DNA of 64,000 bases from Parapedobacter soli (GTDB lineage: Bacteria; Bacteroidota; Bacteroidia; Sphingobacteriales; Sphingobacteriaceae): contig NZ_JAMXAY010000016.1 of the NCBI RefSeq assembly GCF_025460835.1, positions 26,706 through 90,705 of the forward strand, given 5' to 3'. A program made the translations under genes and the position numbers. Positions 57,065 to 64,000 of this stretch are shown piece after piece. The first letter of the stretch is position 1. Every line of letters begins with the position of its first letter. Under the pieces are notes generated by a model. The model saw only the letters and a list, made by a program, of their open reading frames with translations. It had not been told where the DNA came from and searched no databases.

Positions 57065-58303
57065 ATGAGTAGAGTGGTTATTACCGGAATGGGTGCCGTT
57101 ACTCCATTGGGGAACGATGTAAAGACATTTTGGCGACATGCCATCGAGGGCGCTAATGGGGCCGGGGCAATCACCCGGTTCGATGCCAGCCAGTTCCGCA
57201 CCAGGATAGCCTGCGAAGTAAAGGGATTTGCTCCGGAAAAGTACTTGGATAGGAATGAAATAAAGCGCAGTGACCTATTTACGCAATATGCCCTGTATGC
57301 TGCCTCGGAAGCGATGGAAGACGCCGGCTTGGACCTCTCGTCTATCGACCCGTTTGATGTAGGCGTCATTTGGGGCGTAGGCCAAGGGGGTATGGAAACT
57401 TTCGAGCACGAAGTTACGCAATACGTTGAAGGTGAGCGCGTGCCCCGCTTCAGCCCTTTCTTCGTGCCCCGCCTGATTATCAATATGGCATCGGGCTTGA
57501 TTTCGATGAAATATGGGTTGCAGGGCATCAACTATACCACTGTTTCAGCTTGTGCCACATCCAACACAGCCATCATGGATGCATTCAACTACATCCGGAT
57601 GGGCAAGGCCAAAGCGTTTATCACGGGTGGTTCCGAAGCGCCCATCACGCCGGCCTCCATCGGGGGTTTTTCGGCGATGAAAGCGATGTCGGCCCGAAAC
57701 GACGACCCGCAGCATGCCAGCCGGCCATTTGATACCGACCGGGATGGGTTTGTGATGGGCGAAGGCGCAGGGGCTTTGTTGCTGGAAGAATACGAACACG
57801 CCAAAAAGCGGGGTGCCCACATTTATGCCGAAGTGGTAGGGGCGGCCATGACTGCCGATGCGTACCACCTTACCTCGCCGCATCCCGAGGGTCGCGGGGC
57901 TTCCAAAGCGATGGAATTAGCGCTGGCTGAAGCGGGAATCCATGCAGGCGACGTCGACTACCTCAACCCGCATGCCACCTCAACGCCGGTGGGCGACATC
58001 AGCGAGCTGAATGCGGTAAGCAAAGCGTTCAAGCATACCGAAAACCTTAGCATCAGCGCGACGAAGTCCATGACAGGACACCTACTGGGGGCTGCGGGCG
58101 CTATCGAGGCCATCCTGGCCGTGAAGGCCATCAATCACCAGGTAGTGCCCCCGACGATCAATACCGTTCATTTGGATGATGCTATCCCAAAGGGTATGCA
58201 TATCGTTACCGGCGACGCATTGGAACGGAAAGTCAATGTAGCGATGAGCAATGCTTTCGGTTTCGGCGGGCATAACGCCACCATCGTGTTCCGCGGCATC
58301 TAG
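57065..58303 (+). CDS. fabF: Beta-ketoacyl-ACP synthase II (FabF family)
   Basis: A 412-residue condensing enzyme that extends acyl-ACP with malonyl-ACP in fatty acid synthesis. The Cys-His-His triad is intact: Cys163 in 'TVSACATSNTA', His303 in 'NPHATSTPVGD' and His339 in 'KSMTGHLLGAAGA'. The C-terminal 'NAFGFGGHNATIVF' is typical. Length is as expected. Bacteroidota usually place the main fabF next to acpP and rnc. Here neither is adjacent and the gene has its own promoter, so it may be a second paralogue with special substrates. The stop codon shares the tetranucleotide CTAG with the rmuC stop. Confidence 0.85.
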   Translation: MSRVVITGMGAVTPLGNDVKTFWRHAIEGANGAGAITRFDASQFRTRIACEVKGFAPEKYLDRNEIKRSDLFTQYALYAASEAMEDAGLDLSSIDPFDVGVIWGVGQGGMETFEHEVTQYVEGERVPRFSPFFVPRLIINMASGLISMKYGLQGINYTTVSACATSNTAIMDAFNYIRMGKAKAFITGGSEAPITPASIGGFSAMKAMSARNDDPQHASRPFDTDRDGFVMGEGAGALLLEEYEHAKKRGAHIYAEVVGAAMTADAYHLTSPHPEGRGASKAMELALAEAGIHAGDVDYLNPHATSTPVGDISELNAVSKAFKHTENLSISATKSMTGHLLGAAGAIEAILAVKAINHQVVPPTINTVHLDDAIPKGMHIVTGDALERKVNVAMSNAFGFGGHNATIVFRGI

Positions 58304-59673
58304 TCGCCCTCGTCCAGCTGGTGGCTGCTGATCTGCTTGCTCGCCCGGGCACCTAGCTTCTTGAGTTTCTCCACTTTACGGATCACGTTGCCGGGGCCCG
58401 TTCCGAGTTTCTTCGCGGCCTCTTCGTGGGCGCGCACGGCCCGGTTGAGCTGTTCGCCCACCTTGTCCATGTCTTGCAGGAAGCCGACGAACTTATCATA
58501 CAGCGCCCCCGCCTCCTTGGCGATTTCGAGCACGTTACGTGTCTGCCGTTCCTGTTTCCACATGCTGGCGATTGTGCGTAGTGTGGCCAACAACGTAGAC
58601 GGGCTGACAATGACGACCTTGCGGTCCCACGCGTCACTGAAAAGGTCAGCTTTATAGGTGATAGACATGCTGAACGCTGATTCGATGGGCATAAACAGCA
58701 ACACGAAATCGGGCGAGTTGATTTGGTAGAGATCGTGATAATTCTTGGCCGATAAACCCCGCACGTGGTTTTCCACCGATTGGATATGCTGCTTGGCGGC
58801 GAGTTCACGCTCCTCATCCGTGTCGGCGTTAACCCAGCGTTCGTAGGCTAGCAATGAAACTTTGGAGTCTATCACGAGGTGTTTTTCATCGGGAAGGTCG
58901 ATGATGGCGTCAGGCTGGAGGCGTCTTCCTTCATCGTCTGTCATTGAGGCCTGTAGCCGGTATTCGCTGTCCTTCACCAGCCCCGAGCGTTCCAGCACCC
59001 GCTCCAGGATGACCTCTCCCCAGTTGCCCTGTTTCTTGCTGTCGCCGCGCAATGCACGCGTCAGGCTGTTGGCCTCATCCTTAATACGCAGGCTCTGTTC
59101 CATCAACTGTTGCACCACGCCCTTCAGCGAGTTCCGCTCGGCAGCTTCATGCTGGTAGGTTTTATCGACCTTTTCCTCAAATGTTTTTATTTTATCTTTC
59201 AATGGCGCCAATATCTGGTCGAGCGACTTGCTGTTGGTTTCGGTAAATTTCTGCGTTTTCTCGTCCAGAATTTTGTTGGCGATGACCTGGAACTCTGTAT
59301 TGAATTGCTTTTTGATGATTTCAATCTCTTCCTTCTGTGCCTCCAGCCGCTCCTGTTGGGACTGGTAATAGGCACGACCGCTTTCCAGGGACTTATCCGC
59401 CTTCGCCAGCTGCTCGCGCGTTTGCTGCAGTTCTTCCCGCAGCCGCTGCTGCTCTTCTTTAAACAGGGCTGCCACACGATCGCTCTCTGCGATGAGACTT
59501 TCGGCGTGCTGTCGCGCACGGGCCAAATCAATGGTCAGCACTTCCTTTTCCGTACGCAATCGTGCCACTTCTTGCGCATCGGTTCCTGACTGTGACCGCT
59601 TTACGAACAGCACAACAGCAATAATAAGGATGATGAGGGCAATGAGCCCAATGGCAATGACGTATACTTCCAT
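58300..59673 (-). CDS. rmuC: DNA recombination protein RmuC homologue
   Basis: A 457-residue protein with an N-terminal transmembrane helix (about 5-25), a long coiled coil (about 40-165) rich in Glu, Gln, Arg and Lys, and a RmuC domain (about 170-420) with 'KKQGNWGEVILERVLERSGL', 'RRLQPDAIIDLPDEKHLVIDSK' (in part) and 'FVLLFMPIESAFS'. The nuclease-fold RmuC family limits inversion at short inverted repeats in E. coli; its biochemical activity is not settled. It converges on fabF with a shared CTAG at the stops. A -7 box only 7 bases upstream predicts a leaderless or nearly leaderless message. Confidence 0.93.
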   Translation of the reverse strand: MEVYVIAIGLIALIILIIAVVLFVKRSQSGTDAQEVARLRTEKEVLTIDLARARQHAESLIAESDRVAALFKEEQQRLREELQQTREQLAKADKSLESGRAYYQSQQERLEAQKEEIEIIKKQFNTEFQVIANKILDEKTQKFTETNSKSLDQILAPLKDKIKTFEEKVDKTYQHEAAERNSLKGVVQQLMEQSLRIKDEANSLTRALRGDSKKQGNWGEVILERVLERSGLVKDSEYRLQASMTDDEGRRLQPDAIIDLPDEKHLVIDSKVSLLAYERWVNADTDEERELAAKQHIQSVENHVRGLSAKNYHDLYQINSPDFVLLFMPIESAFSMSITYKADLFSDAWDRKVVIVSPSTLLATLRTIASMWKQERQTRNVLEIAKEAGALYDKFVGFLQDMDKVGEQLNRAVRAHEEAAKKLGTGPGNVIRKVEKLKKLGARASKQISSHQLDEGD

Positions 59674-59680
59674 GGTCAGA

Positions 59681-59688
59681 CAAATGTA
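59681..59688 (-). promoter_or_regulatory. -7 box of rmuC, predicted leaderless start
   Basis: TACATTTG on the minus strand fits TAnnTTTG exactly and ends 7 bases before the rmuC ATG (59673). The start of transcription should coincide roughly with the start codon. Confidence 0.5.
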
Positions 59689-59772
59689 CGGGAAGTTTTT
59701 GGAGAAACGTGTTCCCAGCTCACCTGGCCAACTGGGTTACCTATCGTAAAAAACACGTATTAATGCCTAAAA

Positions 59773-60198
59773 GTGAACGCCATTAAACTAGTTATCGCGG
59801 TTATACTGTACCTGACGTTTTCGGGGTGTTCGTTTTTATCCGAGCTTTTTATCCAAAACCGATCTAACGAAAGCCTATCCGTTACGGTTACCTATAAAAT
59901 TCCAGCAGCCGAATTTGCCGCGAGGGCCAGCCAAATGGATTACGTGCGGCGAATCTGCAATCCGAGACAATACCGGAAGGACGACCGGAGAACTTCACTT
60001 AGGATAACGCATCGTTCCGACTCGACGGTGAGTTTCTTCCTTCCACCACAGTCGACAGCAAGGATAGAAAGTGCCGACAATCGCAACTTTATGAGCCACA
60101 TCCGTCAAATTTCATATAACGGCAACCATTTTTCGGCCAAACGGTTCATTGCGGCGTCATTGAAGCGCCGATTTGATTACATCCACCGTGTTAATTAA
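59773..60198 (+). CDS. Small predicted lipoprotein of unknown function
   Basis: A 141-residue protein that I do not recognise. It must begin with GTG, since no in-frame ATG precedes the signal. The N-terminus is a hydrophobic signal ending in a lipobox (LTFSGC, Cys19). The mature part is basic (many Arg and Lys) and contains beta-strand-like runs ('LSVTVTYKI', '[15 protein letters not shown]'), so a small beta-sandwich is possible. No Shine-Dalgarno site is visible. It stands alone between the divergent rmuC and ndk. The GTG start and lack of known relatives leave some doubt, but the signal peptide argues that it is real. Confidence 0.6.
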   Translation: MNAIKLVIAVILYLTFSGCSFLSELFIQNRSNESLSVTVTYKIPAAEFAARASQMDYVRRICNPRQYRKDDRRTSLRITHRSDSTVSFFLPPQSTARIESADNRNFMSHIRQISYNGNHFSAKRFIAASLKRRFDYIHRVN

Positions 60199-60221
60199 TC
60201 ATATTGTGCAATCTTAGCCGG

Positions 60222-60253
60222 TTTGCACAAGCAGACAACTTTCCCTATGTTTG
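60222..60253 (+). promoter_or_regulatory. Promoter of ndk
   Basis: TTTG (60222-60225), a 20-base spacer and TATGTTTG (60246-60253) give a full match to the Bacteroidota -33/-7 consensus. Transcription would start near 60259, about 11 bases before the ndk ATG. This is the best promoter in the window. Confidence 0.7.
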
Positions 60254-60269
60254 CGCAAAATTTTTAAAA

Positions 60270-60692
60270 ATGGCAACAACGAACAGAACATTCACCATGA
60301 TTAAGCCCGACGCCGTACGCAATGGCCACACGGGCGCTATACTCAACGATATCATTGCCGGCGGCTTTAAGCTGGTGGCAATGAAATATACCCAACTGAG
60401 CAAAGAAACTGCTGGTGCGTTTTATGCCGTGCATAAAGAGCGGCCATTTTACAGCGAATTGGTTGAATTCATGACTTCCGGTCCCATTGTAGCGGCTATC
60501 CTCGAAAAGGAAAATGCGGTGGAAGAGTTCCGCACACTGATCGGAGCCACCGATCCGAGCAAAGCCGAAGCCGGGACCATCCGCAACAAATACGCGAAAT
60601 CCATCGACGCGAACGCCATCCACGGCTCAGACTCCGACGAGAACGCTGAAATAGAAGGCAACTTCTTCTTCTCACAGTTCGAGCGATTCTAA
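60270..60692 (+). CDS. ndk: Nucleoside diphosphate kinase
   Basis: A 140-residue enzyme that transfers the gamma-phosphate from ATP to nucleoside diphosphates through a phosphohistidine. ATG 60270 is chosen from the promoter position and the family N-terminus '[12 protein letters not shown]'. The active-site 'NAIHGSDS' holds His118, and '[18 protein letters not shown]' is also typical. Length is standard. It converges on ybeY with a 21-base gap in which a 4-bp GC stem is too weak to call a terminator. Confidence 0.97.
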   Translation: MATTNRTFTMIKPDAVRNGHTGAILNDIIAGGFKLVAMKYTQLSKETAGAFYAVHKERPFYSELVEFMTSGPIVAAILEKENAVEEFRTLIGATDPSKAEAGTIRNKYAKSIDANAIHGSDSDENAEIEGNFFFSQFERF

Positions 60693-60713
60693 GAACCCCC
60701 TAGCGGGTCTCTC

Positions 60714-61148
60714 TTACAGGCCCGCCAGGCTTCTTCGAGAAAGATAGAAGTCCTCTTTATCAGTCATCCGCGCTTTGTCTTCTTTCCGCTTATCGCCATA
60801 GCCGCAGAGGTGCAGGATGCCGTGGATGATGACGCGATGCAGTTCATCGCGCTCGGGCACACCGAATTTCAATGCATTTTCCTGCACACGGTCAATGCTA
60901 ATGAAAACATCCCCCGCGATGGTATCATCCTGTTCGCTGCTATCAAATGTTACGATATCGGTGTAAGTGTCGTGGCGAAGGTATTGTTTATTAATCGCCA
61001 GTAAATACGTGTCGCTGCAGAGGACGATACTGATTTCGCCAACTTTAAAACCCTCGGAAGCGATCGTCGCTTTTATCCAACGCTTCAACGCTAGCTTCTG
61101 CTTTACTCGATACGTCGTGTCTTCTGCGAAAAAGTGGATGTGGCCCAT
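60714..61148 (-). CDS. ybeY: Endoribonuclease YbeY (rRNA maturation)
   Basis: A 144-residue metalloprotein of the UPF0054 family needed for 16S rRNA 3' end processing and ribosome quality control. The zinc motif reads 'HGILHLCGYGDK' (109-120): His109 and His113 are kept, while the third ligand, His in most bacteria, is Asp119, as is common in Bacteroidota. 'HDTYTDIVTFD' (59-69) is the other family block. Length is normal. It follows ruvX on the same strand with its own -7 box in the gap. Confidence 0.93.
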   Translation of the reverse strand: MGHIHFFAEDTTYRVKQKLALKRWIKATIASEGFKVGEISIVLCSDTYLLAINKQYLRHDTYTDIVTFDSSEQDDTIAGDVFISIDRVQENALKFGVPERDELHRVIIHGILHLCGYGDKRKEDKARMTDKEDFYLSRRSLAGL

Positions 61149-61167
61149 GGTGCACTTACTAGTTGAT

Positions 61168-61175
61168 CAAAGGTA
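61168..61175 (-). promoter_or_regulatory. -7 box of ybeY
   Basis: TACCTTTG on the minus strand fits TAnnTTTG exactly. It lies in the 32-base gap after ruvX, 19 bases before the ybeY ATG. Confidence 0.5.
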
Positions 61176-61180
61176 AAAAG

Positions 61181-61600
61181 TTATCCTTGAAAGTCGCGTC
61201 TTTCCAGGTAAGATTGGAGGATAAGCACGGCCGAAACACTGTCGATGAGAGCTTTATCTTGTCGTTTCTTTTTCGTTAGACCACTTTGGGCAATGCTCGC
61301 CGACGCCATTTTCGATGTAAAGCGCTCATCGATGGTTTCGGTGGGAATATCTGGAAATGCACGCCGCAATGACCGGATAAAACCCCGTACATGCTGGGCC
61401 GACTCGGATTCGGAACCATCCAGCTGGCGGGGCTCACCCACCACAAACGTGCTTACCGCCTCATTGGCTATGTACGCTTTGACATACGCTAGTACATCTT
61501 GGGCATGCACCGTATTCAGTGCTGTGGCAATAAGCTGCAACGGGTCGGTTACCGCAATGCCGACCCGTTTCGTACCGTAATCAAAAGCCATAATGCGCAT
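61181..61600 (-). CDS. ruvX: Putative pre-16S rRNA nuclease / Holliday junction resolvase-like (YqgF)
   Basis: A 139-residue RNase H-fold protein. The N-terminal 'MAFDYGTKRVGIAV' carries the first catalytic Asp (Asp7), 'FVVGEPRQLDG' the middle block with the conserved Glu, and 'DKALIDSVSAVLILQSYLE' the last acidic residue. YqgF processes the 5' end of 16S rRNA in E. coli, and the neighbour ybeY processes the 3' end, so the pairing fits a ribosome-maturation role. A -7 box ends just 4 bases before the ATG, predicting a leaderless message. Confidence 0.93.
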   Translation of the reverse strand: MRIMAFDYGTKRVGIAVTDPLQLIATALNTVHAQDVLAYVKAYIANEAVSTFVVGEPRQLDGSESESAQHVRGFIRSLRRAFPDIPTETIDERFTSKMASASIAQSGLTKKKRQDKALIDSVSAVLILQSYLERRDFQG

Positions 61601-61604
61601 CCCG

Positions 61605-61612
61605 CAAAGGTA
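61605..61612 (-). promoter_or_regulatory. -7 box of ruvX, predicted leaderless start
   Basis: TACCTTTG on the minus strand fits TAnnTTTG exactly and ends 4 bases before the ruvX ATG at 61600. It lies between that ATG and the stop of the large repeat protein at 61615. Confidence 0.55.
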
Positions 61613-61614
61613 CG

Positions 61615-64000
61615 CTATTTGACGTTTACCAGTACCTTGATTTTTCCGACGCTGTTGCCGTTGTATTCCTGCAGTGCTTTGCCGATCACCTGACCCACAC
61701 GCACTTTATCGGGATCGGCCTTCATGGCCACGCCGGGGAGGGAGGAAGTAACCAGTAGGTCGCCACGCTTGATGGCGCCGCCTTCCGGGCATACCTTGGT
61801 GGGAATAACCCCCACCACGCCCATGGGCACCTTGTCCGAAATGTCGGTACCCGGCCCTTCTTCCGTAAGCAGCACCCCCGGCTTGGTGGCATACACTCCC
61901 ACCACCAGCGGGGAATACGCCTCGGCCGACCGCTCCACGGTACGGTCCTCATCCACCGAGATTACCAAAACATCGCCGGCCTCATAGGCCTCAAAATTGC
62001 CCATCACGTCAAACGCTTCGGCAATGTCGGCACCGCTGGCGCTCACGCTGCCACTGAAGAACGCATTACCGTTTCTATCGATCACGGCAACGGTGTCATT
62101 GTTGGTGTAAAACACCGCCAAATTGCCGGCGGAGCCCGTGTGACCCACCAGGAGCGCAGTGCCTTTGCCCACCGTGGCGATATCCACTGTAGGTTGGGCG
62201 TTGCTCGGGTTTGCATTCACGAACCGGCCAGCCCTGCCTGTGCTGAGATTACGGGTCCGGCCATAAATAGCAGTACCGCCGCCGTCCACGGTTGCTGCGA
62301 CGCCGTCGCCGCTTCCACTGGCATTCGCGGTAATGCTATTTCCACTGCCTTCGGTAACGGCAAATATTGCCGGGCCGTTACCTAGGGAGTTAGAGGAATA
62401 GAAGAGTCCTCCATACCCTCCTGTTCCGGAAGAAATTCCAAAGATCCCTGCGGTGCCCCAATTGGCATGCATCGAATTCACCTCGCCGCGTACCGCTGGC
62501 GAGGTGCCCCCAATGCGGTCTACTTTGAAATTACCAGCTATCCCGTTGCCCGCCTGCGTCACGGTAATCACATCACTTGGATTGTCCGTATTGAGATTCT
62601 CAAACAGGCCCGCTCGCCCCGAAGCGTATGTTGGCACCCAAGCATACACCGCATTGCCGTCGCCATTAATCGAGGTTTCCAATCCGTTCCCGCCATTCGA
62701 GGCATTTGCGGTAATCGCATTGCCATGGCCGTCGGCCATGGCGACCACCGCTGGGCCGGTGCCTTCGGTGTTTGAAGCGTGGAAGAGCCCTGCAAAGCCC
62801 CCGGTTCCGGAAGAGGTCCCAAAGAGTGCTGCCGCACCGAAGTTCCCGGAAGCGGTCTTAACCTCACCGCGCACCGCTGCGCCAACGCTATTGGTATTGT
62901 CTACCAAGAACGAGGCGGCGTTGCCTTGGGTATTATCTGGAATGTTCCCCGTACTATTGGTTTCCACTTCGAGTGTATTACCTAGTGTGTTTGATTGATT
63001 GACGTTCTCAAACCTACCCGCACGCCCCATTCCACTGTTTAACCCCACCTGGCCCAAAACGCCGACAGCCGTGCCCGATGCGTTTCCGGTGACAAAGCCG
63101 CGCACGCCATAACCCCCACCGTCGTTGCGGCCTACTACCGCTCCCGCAACATTACTGGTGGTCCGGCCTACGATTGCCTCACCGCCGCCTGTGTTGTCGC
63201 CAACGATACCGGCTGAAGTTTGTGCCGACGCAATGCCATGCACGCCAAAGCCGGAGCCCGTAGAAGCCCTCACACCTGTCCCACTTCCACTGGTGCCGAC
63301 ATTTATTACGGTACCATTTCCCGCCGTACTGGCCTCAAGGACCGCATTATTGTTGGCGTTGTTGAAGATTGAAATGCTTGCCGGAATTCCATTGTTGCTG
63401 GTTGCCGTCAACCCGGTCCCAGTGTTGCTGTTGGCATAGACGCCCGTTCCGTTAGCGGAGGCGTTCCCATACACGCCCAATCCATTAGGAGTGCTGCCGT
63501 ATACGCCCCACCCGGACCCATTCTGCGAACCCCATACACCGACGCCTAATCCGCCTGTGCCATTATTGATCCCTCGGACAGCTGCAGAAAAGCCCCCCGG
63601 CGAAGCTGAGCTCACAATCCCCCTCAAGGCGGCGACATTGGATGTATTGGTATTGTTGATCCCCTCTATGGAGACCCCATCACCGTCATTCGCAATGGAA
63701 AAAAGCGTTACCGCGTCGTTTTCAACCGCAGCAAATGGCAGTTCGAATCCGGTGCCTCCTAGCGACGCAGGCGCCCATTCCGTCCCATTGAACTGCAAAA
63801 ACTGGTTTGCCGCGGGCGCGGTTGTGCTTACCGCAACGCCCTGAAGACCAGAAACCTGCGGATCCGGATACGTGCCGGACAGGTCGCCCCCGGCGGCAAC
63901 ACCGTTAATCGTAGCATCACTCCCGGCGGGGCCCTCCGGACCGACCTCTCCTTGTGGGCCTTCCGGACCGACTGGGCCAGCAGGGCCAACATCACCTGGA
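61615..64000 (-). CDS. Large collagen-like, Gly/Asn-rich repeat protein, C-terminal part (cut by window edge)
   Basis: The frame is open from the stop at 61615 to the right edge; the true start lies outside, so about 794 residues are visible. From the edge: collagen-like G-x-y triplets (about 26 residues, as in GPAGPVGPEGPQGEVG), an 'AAGGDLSGTYPDPQVSGL' linker of the kind that follows collagen stalks, a long region rich in Gly, Asn, Ser and Thr with 'GVYG'-type repeats, a duplicated 127-residue module, and a C-terminal domain ('SGADIAEAFDV ... VPMGVVGVIPTKV ... GDLLVTSSLPGVAMKA ... VIGKALQEY'). That last domain resembles the G2/intramolecular-chaperone domains closing phage tailspikes. Inferred role: surface fibre or adhesin. 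No cell-surface sorting signal was seen at the C-terminus. Confidence 0.75.
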   Translation of the reverse strand, partial: PGDVGPAGPVGPEGPQGEVGPEGPAGSDATINGVAAGGDLSGTYPDPQVSGLQGVAVSTTAPAANQFLQFNGTEWAPASLGGTGFELPFAAVENDAVTLFSIANDGDGVSIEGINNTNTSNVAALRGIVSSASPGGFSAAVRGINNGTGGLGVGVWGSQNGSGWGVYGSTPNGLGVYGNASANGTGVYANSNTGTGLTATSNNGIPASISIFNNANNNAVLEASTAGNGTVINVGTSGSGTGVRASTGSGFGVHGIASAQTSAGIVGDNTGGGEAIVGRTTSNVAGAVVGRNDGGGYGVRGFVTGNASGTAVGVLGQVGLNSGMGRAGRFENVNQSNTLGNTLEVETNSTGNIPDNTQGNAASFLVDNTNSVGAAVRGEVKTASGNFGAAALFGTSSGTGGFAGLFHASNTEGTGPAVVAMADGHGNAITANASNGGNGLETSINGDGNAVYAWVPTYASGRAGLFENLNTDNPSDVITVTQAGNGIAGNFKVDRIGGTSPAVRGEVNSMHANWGTAGIFGISSGTGGYGGLFYSSNSLGNGPAIFAVTEGSGNSITANASGSGDGVAATVDGGGTAIYGRTRNLSTGRAGRFVNANPSNAQPTVDIATVGKGTALLVGHTGSAGNLAVFYTNNDTVAVIDRNGNAFFSGSVSASGADIAEAFDVMGNFEAYEAGDVLVISVDEDRTVERSAEAYSPLVVGVYATKPGVLLTEEGPGTDISDKVPMGVVGVIPTKVCPEGGAIKRGDLLVTSSLPGVAMKADPDKVRVGQVIGKALQEYNGNSVGKIKVLVNVK
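62083..62844 (-). repeat. Duplicated 381-bp (127-residue) module in the repeat protein
   Basis: Two consecutive units start at the Asn codons 62842-62844 ('NFGAAALFGTSSGTGGFAGLF') and 62461-62463 ('NWGTAGIFGISSGTGGYGGLF', both shortened by sense), exactly 381 bases apart. Similarity runs through 'GNAITANAS/GNSITANAS' and 'SGRAGLFENLN/TGRAGRFVNAN'. A partial third unit lies before the first. Divergence at the DNA level shows that this is an old duplication. Confidence 0.75.

Noticed and set aside
56887..57531. 214-codon open frame on the minus strand across the fabF promoter
   Set aside because: It is antisense to the N-terminal half of fabF and would cover the fabF promoter; no family features.
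60690..60714. Possible bidirectional terminator between ndk and ybeY
   Set aside because: Only a 4-bp stem (ACCC/GGGT) without a U-run on either strand.
1..64000. CRISPR arrays, tRNA or rRNA genes, insertion sequences, integrases
   Set aside because: No regularly spaced short repeats, cloverleaf-like stretches in the gaps, transposase motifs or terminal inverted repeats were seen by eye; a tRNAscan, CRISPR finder and IS search would be decisive.

Overview
The window looks like a chromosomal segment of a Bacteroidota bacterium, most likely from the Sphingobacteriaceae/Pedobacter-Parapedobacter neighbourhood. It has two SusC/SusD pairs, a hybrid two-component regulator, an ECF sigma/FecR pair, many lipoproteins, A-rich leaders with few Shine-Dalgarno sites, and repeated Bacteroidota-type -7 boxes (TAnnTTTG). 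No tRNA, rRNA, CRISPR array, insertion sequence or phage integrase was seen.

Region 1 (1-13.5 kb) is a fructan utilisation locus. A minus-strand operon runs transporter, fructokinase, SusC, SusD, surface glycan-binding lipoprotein (DUF4960 type), GH32 lipoprotein, then a further lipoprotein cut by the left edge. It is divergent from a hybrid histidine kinase whose sensor is a periplasmic sugar-binding-protein fold. The set matches the levan/fructan locus logic known from Bacteroides thetaiotaomicron: surface GH32 cuts fructan, SusCD imports it, the inner-membrane porter takes up fructose, fructokinase traps it, and the hybrid sensor turns the operon on. An esterase and an orphan MacB/FtsX-type permease follow (13.6-15.7 kb).

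Region 2 (15.7-42.8 kb) is the most striking part. About fifteen tightly spaced or overlapping minus-strand genes sit behind an ECF sigma factor and a FecR anti-sigma factor: an STN-domain SusC, SusD, a tandem DUF1080 protein, a GH92, a sulfatase, a beta-propeller lyase-like protein, a GH105-DUF1961 fusion, a heparinase II/III-like lyase, a second sulfatase, a Tat-targeted PhoD-like phosphatase and four more sulfatases. This predicts breakdown of a heavily sulfated, uronic-acid-containing polysaccharide whose identity cannot be read from sequence. All six sulfatases carry the C-x-P-x-R formylglycine signature, but no maturase gene is present here.

Region 3 (42.8-61.6 kb) is mostly housekeeping: uvrA, a PafA-type alkaline phosphatase, a PagL-like lipid A deacylase, dxs, scpA, rbfA, a CE4-like deacetylase, an Ldh-family dehydrogenase, a MoxR/chelatase-like ATPase with a VWA partner, a fabF-type ketosynthase, rmuC, a small lipoprotein, ndk, ybeY and ruvX. 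Several of these genes have a -7 box only 4-7 bases before the start codon, which predicts leaderless transcripts.

Region 4 (61.6-64.0 kb, cut by the right edge) is the C-terminal part of a large Gly/Asn-rich surface protein with collagen-like repeats, a 127-residue duplicated module and a C-terminal domain like those that end phage tailspikes.
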